Assembly: GCA_003532195.1 (NCBI GenBank)
Contig: DOFA01000226.1
Coordinates: 1 to 7,833, forward strand
Length of the DNA stretch: 7,833 nt
Reading direction: 5' to 3'
Source of the DNA: Clostridiales bacterium
GTDB taxonomy: Bacteria > Bacillota > Clostridia > Saccharofermentanales > UBA5734
Shown here: piece after piece, positions 1 through 6,685 of the stretch
Layout: each line of letters begins with the position of its first letter
Position numbering within the stretch: the first letter of the stretch is position 1
Translations under genes and position numbers: made by a program
Notes under the pieces: generated by a model
What the model was told of the DNA's origin: nothing
Seen by the model: the letters and a program-made list of their open reading frames with translations, nothing else
Database searches by the model: none

Positions 1-1043
1 ACAAAAGGCAGCGGAATCCCGGTGATCGGCATCAGGCCGACACACATGCCGAGGTTTTCGATGAAGTGAAACGCCAGCGCCGAAGTCAGCCCGACCACCA
101 TCAGCGAAGCCGCCGGCCTCTGCGGCAGTACTCGGGAAGCGACATACAGGCAGCGGACCAGGAAAAAGAAAATCAGGATCAGCAGAGCGGTCGTGCCGAT
201 CAGGCCCATGTGTTCCGATACGGCCGTATAAATGAAATCTGCTTCCTTAACCGGGACATGAACCGGGGTGTCGCGCGAGCTGCCAATCAGCCCGCCGGAA
301 GCTATGGCCAGTTTTGACTGGATCAGATTATAGGATGCGGAAGGATCAGATCCGGGGTATAAAAAGGTGATGATCCGGTTTTTTTGAAAATCGTCAAAGT
401 AAAAGAACCAGGCCAGCAGAATTGCCAGAATCATTCCGGCGCCGCCCAGCAGGACATATCGCCAGCGCAAGCCCCAAACGAACAGCATGCACAGGAACAT
501 AAACACGATGACCATCGCGGTGCCAAAATCCGGCTGCTTCATGATCAGCAGCAAAGGCGCCAGATAGAGCGCCGCCAAAAGCAGAGCGCCCTGCCAGTAT
601 TTCAGGCGCCGGTTCTGCATCGCCTCAAACAGGAAAGCGGAAGTCATGGCCAGGCCGATCTTGGTCAGTTCAGACGGCTGGAAAGAGCCGATCAGAGGCA
701 ATTCCAGCCAGCTGTCGGCGCCCCATAACTCAACTTTCGAACTGCCGTCAACAAGCACAACGACCAGCAAAAGCAGGCTGGAACCATACACGAACCAGCC
801 TGCCAGTTTCAAGGTCGGCACTTCGACCAGGCAAAGCAGCAGGGCAATCAGCAAACCGACCAGAACCGCGCCCGACTGCTTATAGAAGTTCATCGGATAT
901 TTGTCGCCGAAGCCGTCAGACAAAACCCGGTTCAGCACGGACAAGCCGATCAGGGAGATGATCAGAACCGGAACCAGCAGCCAGTAATCCATGGCGCTGA
1001 AGTAGGTTTCCTTTTTCAGCTGCTCCAGTCCGGGACGGGACAT
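1..1043 (-). CDS. rodA: RodA, SEDS-family peptidoglycan glycosyltransferase (3' end cut off)
   Basis: From the ATG at 1043 the frame stays open to the window edge (347 complete codons), so the C-terminus is missing. It is a polytopic membrane protein of the RodA/FtsW/SpoVE family, which polymerises lipid II into glycan strands together with a class B penicillin-binding protein. Visible family motifs: SFQPSELTKIG at 120-130, KQPDFGTAMV at 169-178, YNLIQSKLAIASGGLIG at 238-254, and KEADFIYTAVSEHMGLIG, in which Asp269 matches the Asp essential in RodA and FtsW. The C-terminal GLMPITGIPLPF is typical of RodA rather than FtsW. The extracellular loop between SGGLIG and Asp269 is about five residues shorter than usual and lacks the common KGxxxGTQ motif, so the RodA-versus-FtsW call is likely but not certain. 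No Shine-Dalgarno is visible; the TGATG overlap with lgt suggests re-initiation by ribosomes finishing lgt. Why lgt and rodA are paired is not shown by the sequence beyond a shared envelope role. Confidence 0.92.
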   Translation of the reverse strand, partial: MSRPGLEQLKKETYFSAMDYWLLVPVLIISLIGLSVLNRVLSDGFGDKYPMNFYKQSGAVLVGLLIALLLCLVEVPTLKLAGWFVYGSSLLLLVVVLVDGSSKVELWGADSWLELPLIGSFQPSELTKIGLAMTSAFLFEAMQNRRLKYWQGALLLAALYLAPLLLIMKQPDFGTAMVIVFMFLCMLFVWGLRWRYVLLGGAGMILAILLAWFFYFDDFQKNRIITFLYPGSDPSASYNLIQSKLAIASGGLIGSSRDTPVHVPVKEADFIYTAVSEHMGLIGTTALLILIFFFLVRCLYVASRVLPQRPAASLMVVGLTSALAFHFIENLGMCVGLMPITGIPLPF

Positions 1044-2062
1044 CAGGTTTTGGTTTCAGGGCCGGAAGCTTCATCTTCGTCCTGTGGCTCGCCGGATCCG
1101 ATAATCTGGCCAGGGGCGGAGGCTTTCTGGTCTTCATCGGTGATTTCGACAAAAGCGCTGTCTGCGCTCCCCTGTTCCGCCGCAGTTGGGATGAAGGCTG
1201 AGTCCTCGGCCAGGGCGGCGGCCAATTCCTGTTTTTGCCGCCGCTGGTTCAGGACGATCAGCAGGATGATCGAAACAATGACCATCAGGGCGGACAGCAC
1301 CTGCGAAGTCCTGATTTCCGTACCCGGAATCAGCAGCGAATCCGTGCGGATCCCTTCGACGAAAAAGCGGACAAAACCGTAAAGCAGCAGATACCACAAC
1401 GTCACGGCATAAGGGGTTTTGCTTTTTTTGCGGATGCGCAGCAGGATGGCGAAGATGATCAGATTGGCGATAAATTCATATAAGAATGTCGGATGAACCG
1501 GCAAGCTGGGGTCGTAACCGCCGATGCTTTTCAGGTAATACTCCGTCTGGTTGCTTTTCATGCCCCAGGGCAGGGCGGTCGGGGTGCCGAAAGCTTCCTG
1601 GTTGAAGAAATTGCCCCAGCGGCCGATGGCTTGCCCGAGCGGAACATAGACGGCAAAGAAATCCAGCAGCCGGGCCAGCGGGATTTTCTTCAGGCGGGTA
1701 ATCAGGAGAACCGCCAGGGCGCCGCCGATCACGCCGCCGTAGAAGCCCAGGCCGCCGTTCCGCGTGTCGAAAATCAGCTTCCAGTCCGCCGCGTACTTTT
1801 CCCAATCGCCAATGACATAATAAATCCGGGCAAATATGATCATCAGCGGAATAATCGCGATCAGCGTGTCCATCACATCGTCCGAAGTGAGTTTGTATGC
1901 TGCCGCATGGCGCATCGCCAGCAGCATGCAAAGGATGATCGCGGCGGCGATCAGAAGCCCGTACCAGTATACCGGAAGGGTGAAGACCCAAAACGCAACA
2001 CGCCTGACGGGCAGGTCCTCGATGCCCAGGCCGGGAAAGTCAACGAGAAAATCATAATTCAT
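1043..2062 (-). CDS. lgt: Lgt, phosphatidylglycerol:prolipoprotein diacylglyceryl transferase
   Basis: Lgt is the inner-membrane enzyme that moves a diacylglyceryl group from phosphatidylglycerol to the lipobox cysteine of prolipoproteins. The 339-residue product has about seven hydrophobic segments between residues 28 and 272 and the family signature GRWGNFFNQEAFG at 147-159 (Arg148, Asn151, Glu156). HPTFLYE at 190-196 and YGFVRFFVEGIRTD at 228-241 supply the Tyr228, Arg232 and Glu236 positions expected of the active site. At the place of the E. coli essential His103 (HGG) this protein has Tyr108 (GFYGGVIGG). After the last membrane segment a ~65-residue tail rich in Glu, Asp and Ala extends beyond the usual end; with the known Lgt topology it would be cytoplasmic. 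The ATG at 2062 follows a strong GGAGGTGA at 9 bases. The stop and the rodA start share one base (TGATG). Confidence 0.97.
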   Translation of the reverse strand: MNYDFLVDFPGLGIEDLPVRRVAFWVFTLPVYWYGLLIAAAIILCMLLAMRHAAAYKLTSDDVMDTLIAIIPLMIIFARIYYVIGDWEKYAADWKLIFDTRNGGLGFYGGVIGGALAVLLITRLKKIPLARLLDFFAVYVPLGQAIGRWGNFFNQEAFGTPTALPWGMKSNQTEYYLKSIGGYDPSLPVHPTFLYEFIANLIIFAILLRIRKKSKTPYAVTLWYLLLYGFVRFFVEGIRTDSLLIPGTEIRTSQVLSALMVIVSIILLIVLNQRRQKQELAAALAEDSAFIPTAAEQGSADSAFVEITDEDQKASAPGQIIGSGEPQDEDEASGPETKT

Positions 2063-3425
2063 GGGAAACAGTCACCTCCAGAGGATGCATAATCGTGGCC
2101 GAATAACAGGCTGGATCGGCAAGGAACGCCATCATCCCGCATGCAGTCGCATAATCTATCTTATCATAAAGCTCCGGATAATCGAAGAGGTTCATGCCAT
2201 GAAGGCTGCATTGCGCCTGCACCAGCCCGCTTTGCTCCACCGAATCCAGGGAACGGACAAAACCGCCTGCCGCCGCCCGCTTCTGGATTGCAAACAGGCT
2301 GGGGTCGACGCCGGATGCAAAATGGCGGATCAGCCGGTCCCGCACGGACGCCGCCGCCTGTTCCGGCCGGCTGGATTCGCCGCCGCAGGTGAGAAAGGCA
2401 AAATTCTCTGCACAGTCGTAATGAAAACCAAAGGAATCATTGATCAGCCCGTCGGCATAAAGAGAGTCATATAAGGGCGATGCCGGCGAGAGCAGCGCCT
2501 CAAAAAGCAGATGCCCGGCCTGCTGCCGGATAGCCAGGTCTTTGCCGGTCAGCTCCTGCCCGGGCAGCAGGACAGGGTCCTTGATTCCGACCAGGAATGA
2601 CGGCGCCGCAACATCCATCCTTAAAACCGAGGCTGCCTGTCCGGGATGCGCAGGTTCTAGCGGATATGCGGCCTGGGCAGGGCCGGACGTGCCATCTGCC
2701 GGTTTGAATTTATCCAGGCGCCGGTCCAGCAATTCGAGGATCCCGGTCTCATCCCAGTCACCGGCCAGGGTCAGCAAAAGCCGCGACGGCTGGTAAAACT
2801 GCTGCCAGACCGCCTGCAGGTCGCCGCTGCCAATAGCCCGGACCGACTCCGCGGTCCCGCCGATATCCAGCCGGATCGGGTGATTGACATACAGATTCTC
2901 CATCAGGCGCATGTAGCATCGGGCTTCCGGATCGTCATGGTACTGGTCCAGTTCAGCCAGGATAATCGGACGTTCGGCCTCGATCCGGTCTTTTTCCAGG
3001 TAAGGCTGGAAGATGGCGTCAAGATAAAGCTCCAGAGCGGCGCTGTCATGATGCACGGCTGTGAAGTAATACAGGGTGTGGTCATGAGTCGTATAGGCAT
3101 TGGCTGAAGCGCCCAGGCCGGACATGCGGCCCAGGAGGCCGCCGCCGTCATCGCGGCTGAACAGGCAATGCTCGAGAAAATGAGCGGTTCCGGGCGGTAC
3201 CTGCCAGGTTTGATTCTGGTTGGCAAACCAGGTATGGATGGACCCATAGGGAACGGCAATGGCGGCAAAGCGGCGGGAAAAGCCCGGCCGGGGCAGGTTC
3301 ATGACTTGCAGGCCGCTGGCATGGCGGTATGTGCGCAGCGTTTTGCCTGTCAGTCGATCGCGGATTTCCCGGCATTGAAAGGCGGCCGGCCGGCTTGTCT
3401 GGGCAGAACCAGAAGCAAAATTCAT
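2052..3425 (-). CDS. ymfH: YmfH-type M16 zinc peptidase (catalytic subunit)
   Basis: This 457-residue protein belongs to the pitrilysin (M16) family and resembles Bacillus YmfH along its whole length. The inverted zinc motif HFLEH is at 82-86 (His82 and His86 ligands, Glu85 general base), followed by the third ligand Glu158 in ILAELDQYHDDPEA, 72 residues after His86, a normal M16 spacing. GASANAYTTHDHTLYY and NHPIRLDIGGTAES are also YmfH-like. In the C-terminal half, where active M16 enzymes carry an Arg/Tyr pair seven residues apart, this protein has Tyr323 and Asp330 in YDSLYADGLINDSF, so it probably needs a partner. That partner is most likely the YmfF part of the preceding gene. No signal peptide is seen; it should be cytoplasmic. 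In Bacillus subtilis ymfF-ymfH lie upstream of ymfI, whose product acts on the EF-P modification, and databases often name the pair after that link; the substrate is not known to me. The 3' end overlaps lgt by 11 bases. Confidence 0.93.
   Translation of the reverse strand: MNFASGSAQTSRPAAFQCREIRDRLTGKTLRTYRHASGLQVMNLPRPGFSRRFAAIAVPYGSIHTWFANQNQTWQVPPGTAHFLEHCLFSRDDGGGLLGRMSGLGASANAYTTHDHTLYYFTAVHHDSAALELYLDAIFQPYLEKDRIEAERPIILAELDQYHDDPEARCYMRLMENLYVNHPIRLDIGGTAESVRAIGSGDLQAVWQQFYQPSRLLLTLAGDWDETGILELLDRRLDKFKPADGTSGPAQAAYPLEPAHPGQAASVLRMDVAAPSFLVGIKDPVLLPGQELTGKDLAIRQQAGHLLFEALLSPASPLYDSLYADGLINDSFGFHYDCAENFAFLTCGGESSRPEQAAASVRDRLIRHFASGVDPSLFAIQKRAAAGGFVRSLDSVEQSGLVQAQCSLHGMNLFDYPELYDKIDYATACGMMAFLADPACYSATIMHPLEVTVSHEL
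2072..2079 (-). promoter_or_regulatory. Strong Shine-Dalgarno of lgt inside the end of the YmfH-type gene
   Basis: GGAGGTGA reads on the minus strand from 2079 to 2072, nine bases before the lgt ATG at 2062. It lies inside the last codons of the YmfH-type frame (Leu-Glu-Val-Thr). It is one of the two best ribosome binding sites in the window and suggests lgt can be initiated efficiently and not only by read-on from the upstream gene. Confidence 0.8.
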
Positions 3426-3429
3426 GGTA

Positions 3430-3436
3430 TCACCTC
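3430..3436 (-). promoter_or_regulatory. Ribosome binding site of the YmfH-type gene, overlapping the upstream stop
   Basis: On the minus strand GAGGTGA reads from 3436 to 3430, with 7 bases between GAGG and the ATG at 3425. Its last three bases are the TGA stop of the RibF-YmfF frame. This decides the ATG at 3425 over the longer frame starting at 3473, and ties initiation of the second M16 subunit to termination of the first, as expected for subunits made in balanced amounts. Confidence 0.8.
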
Positions 3437-5688
3437 GCGCCGGATTGCGGACCGGGACAGCCGGCAGCGGCAAGATCCGGATGATGCTCCGGATCGGTCA
3501 TTATATAACACGATATCAGCGTCAGCCGGCCGGCTAATTCGCAAATCTGCTCCGGTTCAACCTCATGCAGCAAGCTGAGGGATTCCTCCCGGTTCAGCAG
3601 CCGGCCGGACAGGCGGCCGATGATCTGCTGGGCGAGCAGAGACGACAGGTCGTCCGCCACGGACAGGATCGCCGCTTCCAGCATCTGCACAGCCCGGTCC
3701 AGCAAAGTCCGGTCAAAACGGCCTGCAGACAGATGGGCGATCTGTTCCTGAATGGCATGCAGCGCCGGCTCGGTCCGGTCGGCGGCGACTCCGGCCATAA
3801 TAAACAGCGCCGACAGAAAGCGCTGGTTCATGGAAAAGACGCTGTAAGCCAAGCCAAGTTTTTCGCGAACCACATCGAACAAGAGCGAGTGGGCATCTCC
3901 TCCCAGCATGCTGTTCAGGACAGTCGCCTGGATCGATTGATGGCTGAAATAAGGCGGCAAGCCGCTATAAGCGAGTACGATCCGGGCCTGCTCGATACTC
4001 CGGTTTTCAATCTGGCCGGACGGAGGCTCAGGTACAAACGGCGACGGCAGAACAGCAGGATGAACTTCCGGACGGCAGCCTGCGGGTAAACGCCTGATGC
4101 CATTCAGGCAAATCCCAACCGTCTCAGCGTCAACCTGACCGCCGAGATATAAAGCCAGGCTGGTTTGCTGCAGCAAAATCCGATAGGCGTCGATCAATTC
4201 GCTGCGGGTAATGTCCTGAACATTCCGGCGGTCGCCTGAAGACAGCAGGCCTTGTGCCTGGGTGCCGCAGAAAAGGGCCATGCAGCGGTCATAAGCATAC
4301 TTGGCGCGGTCGTTCTCGCGGGCTGCCAGTTCCAGTATCAGGTTCTGGCGCTCTGTTTCCACAGTCTGCTCGTCAAACAGGCCGTCGTGATCCAGAAGGG
4401 GATCCAGCAGCATTTCGAACAGCAGGCCGCAGGTTTCGCGGAACGGCGAAGAACCGTCGGACCAGCTGATCAGCCCTTCGGCGGTCAGGTCAATCACCTG
4501 CAGGTCACCGTGCTTGTCGACATGGGCTTCGATCGCAGCGCCGTAAAGATTATCCAGGGCTGCGGCCAGGCTGGTCCGGGTCGGATAACGGCGGCAGCTG
4601 GAGGTCAGGATCCGCATCAGCAGCGACAGGCAGGATGACCGGCGCGCTTCGATCGGACTGCAGAAAACCAAATGCAGAGCTGCCTGGGCGAAACGGCGCG
4701 TCGGCAGCAGATAGACCGGAATACCCTCGGTTCGGGCTATTTCGTGGCACTGCTCCGAGTCAAGATGCCATTCGCGGACCTGAAGCACATCGCTTTTCAG
4801 CTGCTCTTCAAGCTCAGGTAAAGAATCAAACCGAATTTCCGGCCTGATTCGCCGGAGAAAATCAATCCGGACCGGCTGTCCATATAAAGAGAAATCCAGG
4901 TCGTAGATGTGCGTTTCGATCATCGGCTGCTCCCCGGAAGAATCGACGGTCGGCCGCACACCGACATTGGTGATCGAGTTGAAGGTCCGGCTGCCGATCA
5001 TCGTCCGGGTGGCATACACCCCATGCGCCGGACAGGCCAGATCGGCCGGAACCGCCAGGTTGGCCGTCGGAAAACCGAGCCTGCGGCCAAGCGCACGGCC
5101 GTGAAGCACACTGCCGGTCAAGCTGTAGGGCCGGCCGAGCAGGCTGGCTGCCCGTTCAACATCACCGGCCCCGATCAAGCTGCGGATGCGCGAACTGGAG
5201 ACCTTTTCGCCAAAAAGGCTGACCTGGCCGATGACAATGACCTCAATGCCTTGATCGGCCGCCCAGGTTCGGAGCAGTTCGACTGTACCGCGCCCCTGCC
5301 GGCCAAAGCGGTAATCCTGGCCGACTACAATCAATCGGGCCTGCAAACGTTCCTTGAGAACCTGCCGGAGAAAATCGCAAGGATCGAGTTGGGCAAATTC
5401 CCGGGTAAAATGCTGGAGGTGAACTTCGGCGACACCGTTCGCGCCCAGCAGGCGCAGGCGTTCATCAAGGCCGCTCAGGTAACTGCCGGAAAAAGAACCG
5501 GGATGCAGAACAGTATCCGGATGTTCTGGAAATGTAAAGACAGCCGGCAGAAGCCCCTGGGGTTTGCAGACATAGGCCAGAGTGCGGATCAATTCCTGAT
5601 GGCCGCGGTGAACGCCGTCGAAAAAGCCCAGTCCAACGCCACGAGGACGGCAGGTCGTCACGATGTCATAATTGTCGAAAATCTGCAA
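3430..5688 (-). CDS. RibF-YmfF fusion: riboflavin kinase/FAD synthetase joined to an M16 peptidase-like subunit
   Basis: One uninterrupted frame encodes two normally separate proteins (752 aa from the chosen start). Residues ~1-306 are RibF, which phosphorylates riboflavin to FMN and adenylylates FMN to FAD: the nucleotidyltransferase motif GFFDGVHRGHQ at 21-31, SSSRIRS at 164-170, the flavokinase motif LGRRLGFPTANL ending near 211, and ETHIYDLDFSLYG with the predicted catalytic Glu258. RibF ends normally at LEEQLKSDVLQVRE. After ~15 linker residues a complete YmfF-type M16 protein follows from GIPVYLLPTRRF (~322) to the end (~430 aa, the usual YmfF length). It lacks the HxxEH zinc motif, as YmfF proteins do, but keeps the M16 C-domain pair Arg608/Tyr615 in REKLGLAYS. 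There is no ATG start. TTG at 5688 gives a normal RibF N-terminus and a 23-base overlap with truB; the frame extends up to a TTG at 5742, and GTG at 5661 is also possible. The stop TGA (3432-3430) lies in the ribosome-binding site of the next gene. Domain calls are firm; that it is a true single polypeptide is inferred. Confidence 0.9.
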   Translation of the reverse strand: MQIFDNYDIVTTCRPRGVGLGFFDGVHRGHQELIRTLAYVCKPQGLLPAVFTFPEHPDTVLHPGSFSGSYLSGLDERLRLLGANGVAEVHLQHFTREFAQLDPCDFLRQVLKERLQARLIVVGQDYRFGRQGRGTVELLRTWAADQGIEVIVIGQVSLFGEKVSSSRIRSLIGAGDVERAASLLGRPYSLTGSVLHGRALGRRLGFPTANLAVPADLACPAHGVYATRTMIGSRTFNSITNVGVRPTVDSSGEQPMIETHIYDLDFSLYGQPVRIDFLRRIRPEIRFDSLPELEEQLKSDVLQVREWHLDSEQCHEIARTEGIPVYLLPTRRFAQAALHLVFCSPIEARRSSCLSLLMRILTSSCRRYPTRTSLAAALDNLYGAAIEAHVDKHGDLQVIDLTAEGLISWSDGSSPFRETCGLLFEMLLDPLLDHDGLFDEQTVETERQNLILELAARENDRAKYAYDRCMALFCGTQAQGLLSSGDRRNVQDITRSELIDAYRILLQQTSLALYLGGQVDAETVGICLNGIRRLPAGCRPEVHPAVLPSPFVPEPPSGQIENRSIEQARIVLAYSGLPPYFSHQSIQATVLNSMLGGDAHSLLFDVVREKLGLAYSVFSMNQRFLSALFIMAGVAADRTEPALHAIQEQIAHLSAGRFDRTLLDRAVQMLEAAILSVADDLSSLLAQQIIGRLSGRLLNREESLSLLHEVEPEQICELAGRLTLISCYIMTDPEHHPDLAAAGCPGPQSGAR
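4726..4770 (-). other. Junction between the RibF and YmfF parts of the fusion
   Basis: These 15 codons link the last RibF-like residues (QVRE, ending at 4771) to the first YmfF-like residues (GIPVYLL, from 4725). In the frame of the fusion there is no stop and no ATG here; the nearest in-frame alternative start is a GTG at 4788-4786, inside the final RibF helix. An out-of-frame ATG at 4771-4769 reads only three codons before TGA. If one G of the GG at 4769-4768 were absent, that same ATG would open the YmfF frame 14 codons before its conserved region, and the RibF frame would run 11 codons past QVRE before a TAG. The linker has no obvious Gly/Pro or charged spacer character. Confidence 0.7.
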
Positions 5689-6685
5689 GATCCACCAACA
5701 CCCTTTCTGGTTTAATCTGAATGCAGTCCGCCTTAACGGCAACCGGCCGCACCGCGGCGATCACCCGGCCGCGGCCAAAAGCCGCAATCGGACCGGCTGA
5801 AGCGACGTCACCGGGAACCTGTATTCTTTGCGACCAGGTTTCTTCGGTCAGCAGCAGCTCCTGGCCGCTGATCAGGCGTTCGGCCTCGGGATCAGTCAGC
5901 TGCAGCGTGCCAAAGCCGGCAAAAGCCCGGTCAACCGGCAGAAGCAGGCCTTCCTGGACCAAATAGCCGCGAAAGGCTGACTGGTCCGGGCATTGGTCAC
6001 GCCAGACCTGCAATTGGTCCGGTTCCAGGGCCTGGGACAGGTCAAAGGGGCCGCAAGTCAATCGGGACAATCTGGCGGCATGGGCGCCGTATCCGAGCTC
6101 GCTGCCCAGGCCGTCGGCCAGCGTTCGGATATAGGTGCCCTTGGAGCAGCGGATACTCATGGTGGCCCGCAAAGTTTCCCGCAGAGTGATGTCCTCGATT
6201 TCAGCGCGGTATATCCGGATGCTCCGGCTGTCACGCCGGACTTCCCTGCCCTGGCGCGCATATTGATAGAGCGGCCGGCCGGCGACCTTGACCGCGGAAA
6301 ACATCGGCGGCGTTTGCTGCCGCTCCCCGACAAGGTTCTGCACGGCTTGCCGCAGCGAGGCGAAGTCGGTCCGCTGCAGGTCTTCCCGCTCTGCCGGGGT
6401 CAAATCACGGGAAAAAATGGTTTGCCCGGTCCAATCCTGCGTGTCGGTGGCCCGCCCGAACTCCGCGACCAAGCGGTAGGTTTTATCATAGCTTTCCATG
6501 AATTGGACGGCGGCGGTGGCCCGCCCAAGGCAGGTAACCAGCAAGCCGTCGGCAAAAGGGTCGAGGGTGCCGGCATGTCCGATCCGTCGGATGCCGGTCA
6601 ACCGGCGCAAGTGTGAAATAACCCCGAAAGAGGCCATCCCGCGGGGTTTGTTGATTAAAAGCAGACCGGATTCGGCAGGAATCAC
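5666..6685 (-). CDS. truB: TruB, tRNA pseudouridine(55) synthase
   Basis: TruB converts U55 in the T-loop of tRNAs to pseudouridine and also acts as a tRNA-folding chaperone. The 339-residue product begins with the family N-terminus (LLLINKPRGMASFGV) and has the catalytic motif GHAGTLDPFADGLL at about 37-49, with Asp42 as the predicted nucleophile. The later motif CSKGTYIRTLADGLGSELG and the following AARLSRLTCGPF stretch complete the catalytic domain; the last ~90 residues fit the TruB C-terminal PUA-like domain. Length is slightly above the usual ~300. The start is GTG at 6685-6683, which overlaps the nrnA stop as GTGA, so translation is probably coupled. Its 3' end overlaps the next gene: the TGA at 5668-5666 lies inside the N-terminal codons of the ribF fusion. 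No missing key residue was seen. Confidence 0.97.
   Translation of the reverse strand: MIPAESGLLLINKPRGMASFGVISHLRRLTGIRRIGHAGTLDPFADGLLVTCLGRATAAVQFMESYDKTYRLVAEFGRATDTQDWTGQTIFSRDLTPAEREDLQRTDFASLRQAVQNLVGERQQTPPMFSAVKVAGRPLYQYARQGREVRRDSRSIRIYRAEIEDITLRETLRATMSIRCSKGTYIRTLADGLGSELGYGAHAARLSRLTCGPFDLSQALEPDQLQVWRDQCPDQSAFRGYLVQEGLLLPVDRAFAGFGTLQLTDPEAERLISGQELLLTEETWSQRIQVPGDVASAGPIAAFGRGRVIAAVRPVAVKADCIQIKPERVLVDLADFRQL

Noticed and set aside
384..728. Plus-strand open frames near the left end where no minus-strand start-to-stop frame is complete
   Set aside because: The minus strand is continuously open from 1043 to 1 and gives a clear RodA protein, so these are shadows of the truncated gene.
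1493..2092. Plus-strand open frame of about 199 codons opposite lgt
   Set aside because: Hydrophilic, Gln/Arg-rich translation with no motif; antisense shadow of lgt.
3420..3440. Possible terminator or promoter in the gap between the fusion and the YmfH-type gene
   Set aside because: The gap is only 4 bases and is accounted for by the stop codon and ribosome binding site.
3426..3473. Longer start of the YmfH-type protein at 3473
   Set aside because: The added residues overlap the end of the fusion gene, and the ATG at 3425 has a well-spaced GAGGTGA.
3430..4725. YmfF part read as a degenerate or broken protease because HxxEH is missing
   Set aside because: YmfF-type subunits normally lack the zinc motif; the fold-defining regions and the Arg/Tyr pair are intact, so it is not a pseudogene.
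4909..5715. Long plus-strand open frame (about 268 codons) opposite the RibF part
   Set aside because: It mirrors the RibF coding strand, shows low-complexity Arg/Ala/Gln composition and no family motif; a shadow of GC-rich coding sequence.
5993..6616. Plus-strand open frame of about 207 codons opposite truB
   Set aside because: No recognisable domain and fully antisense to the well-supported TruB frame.
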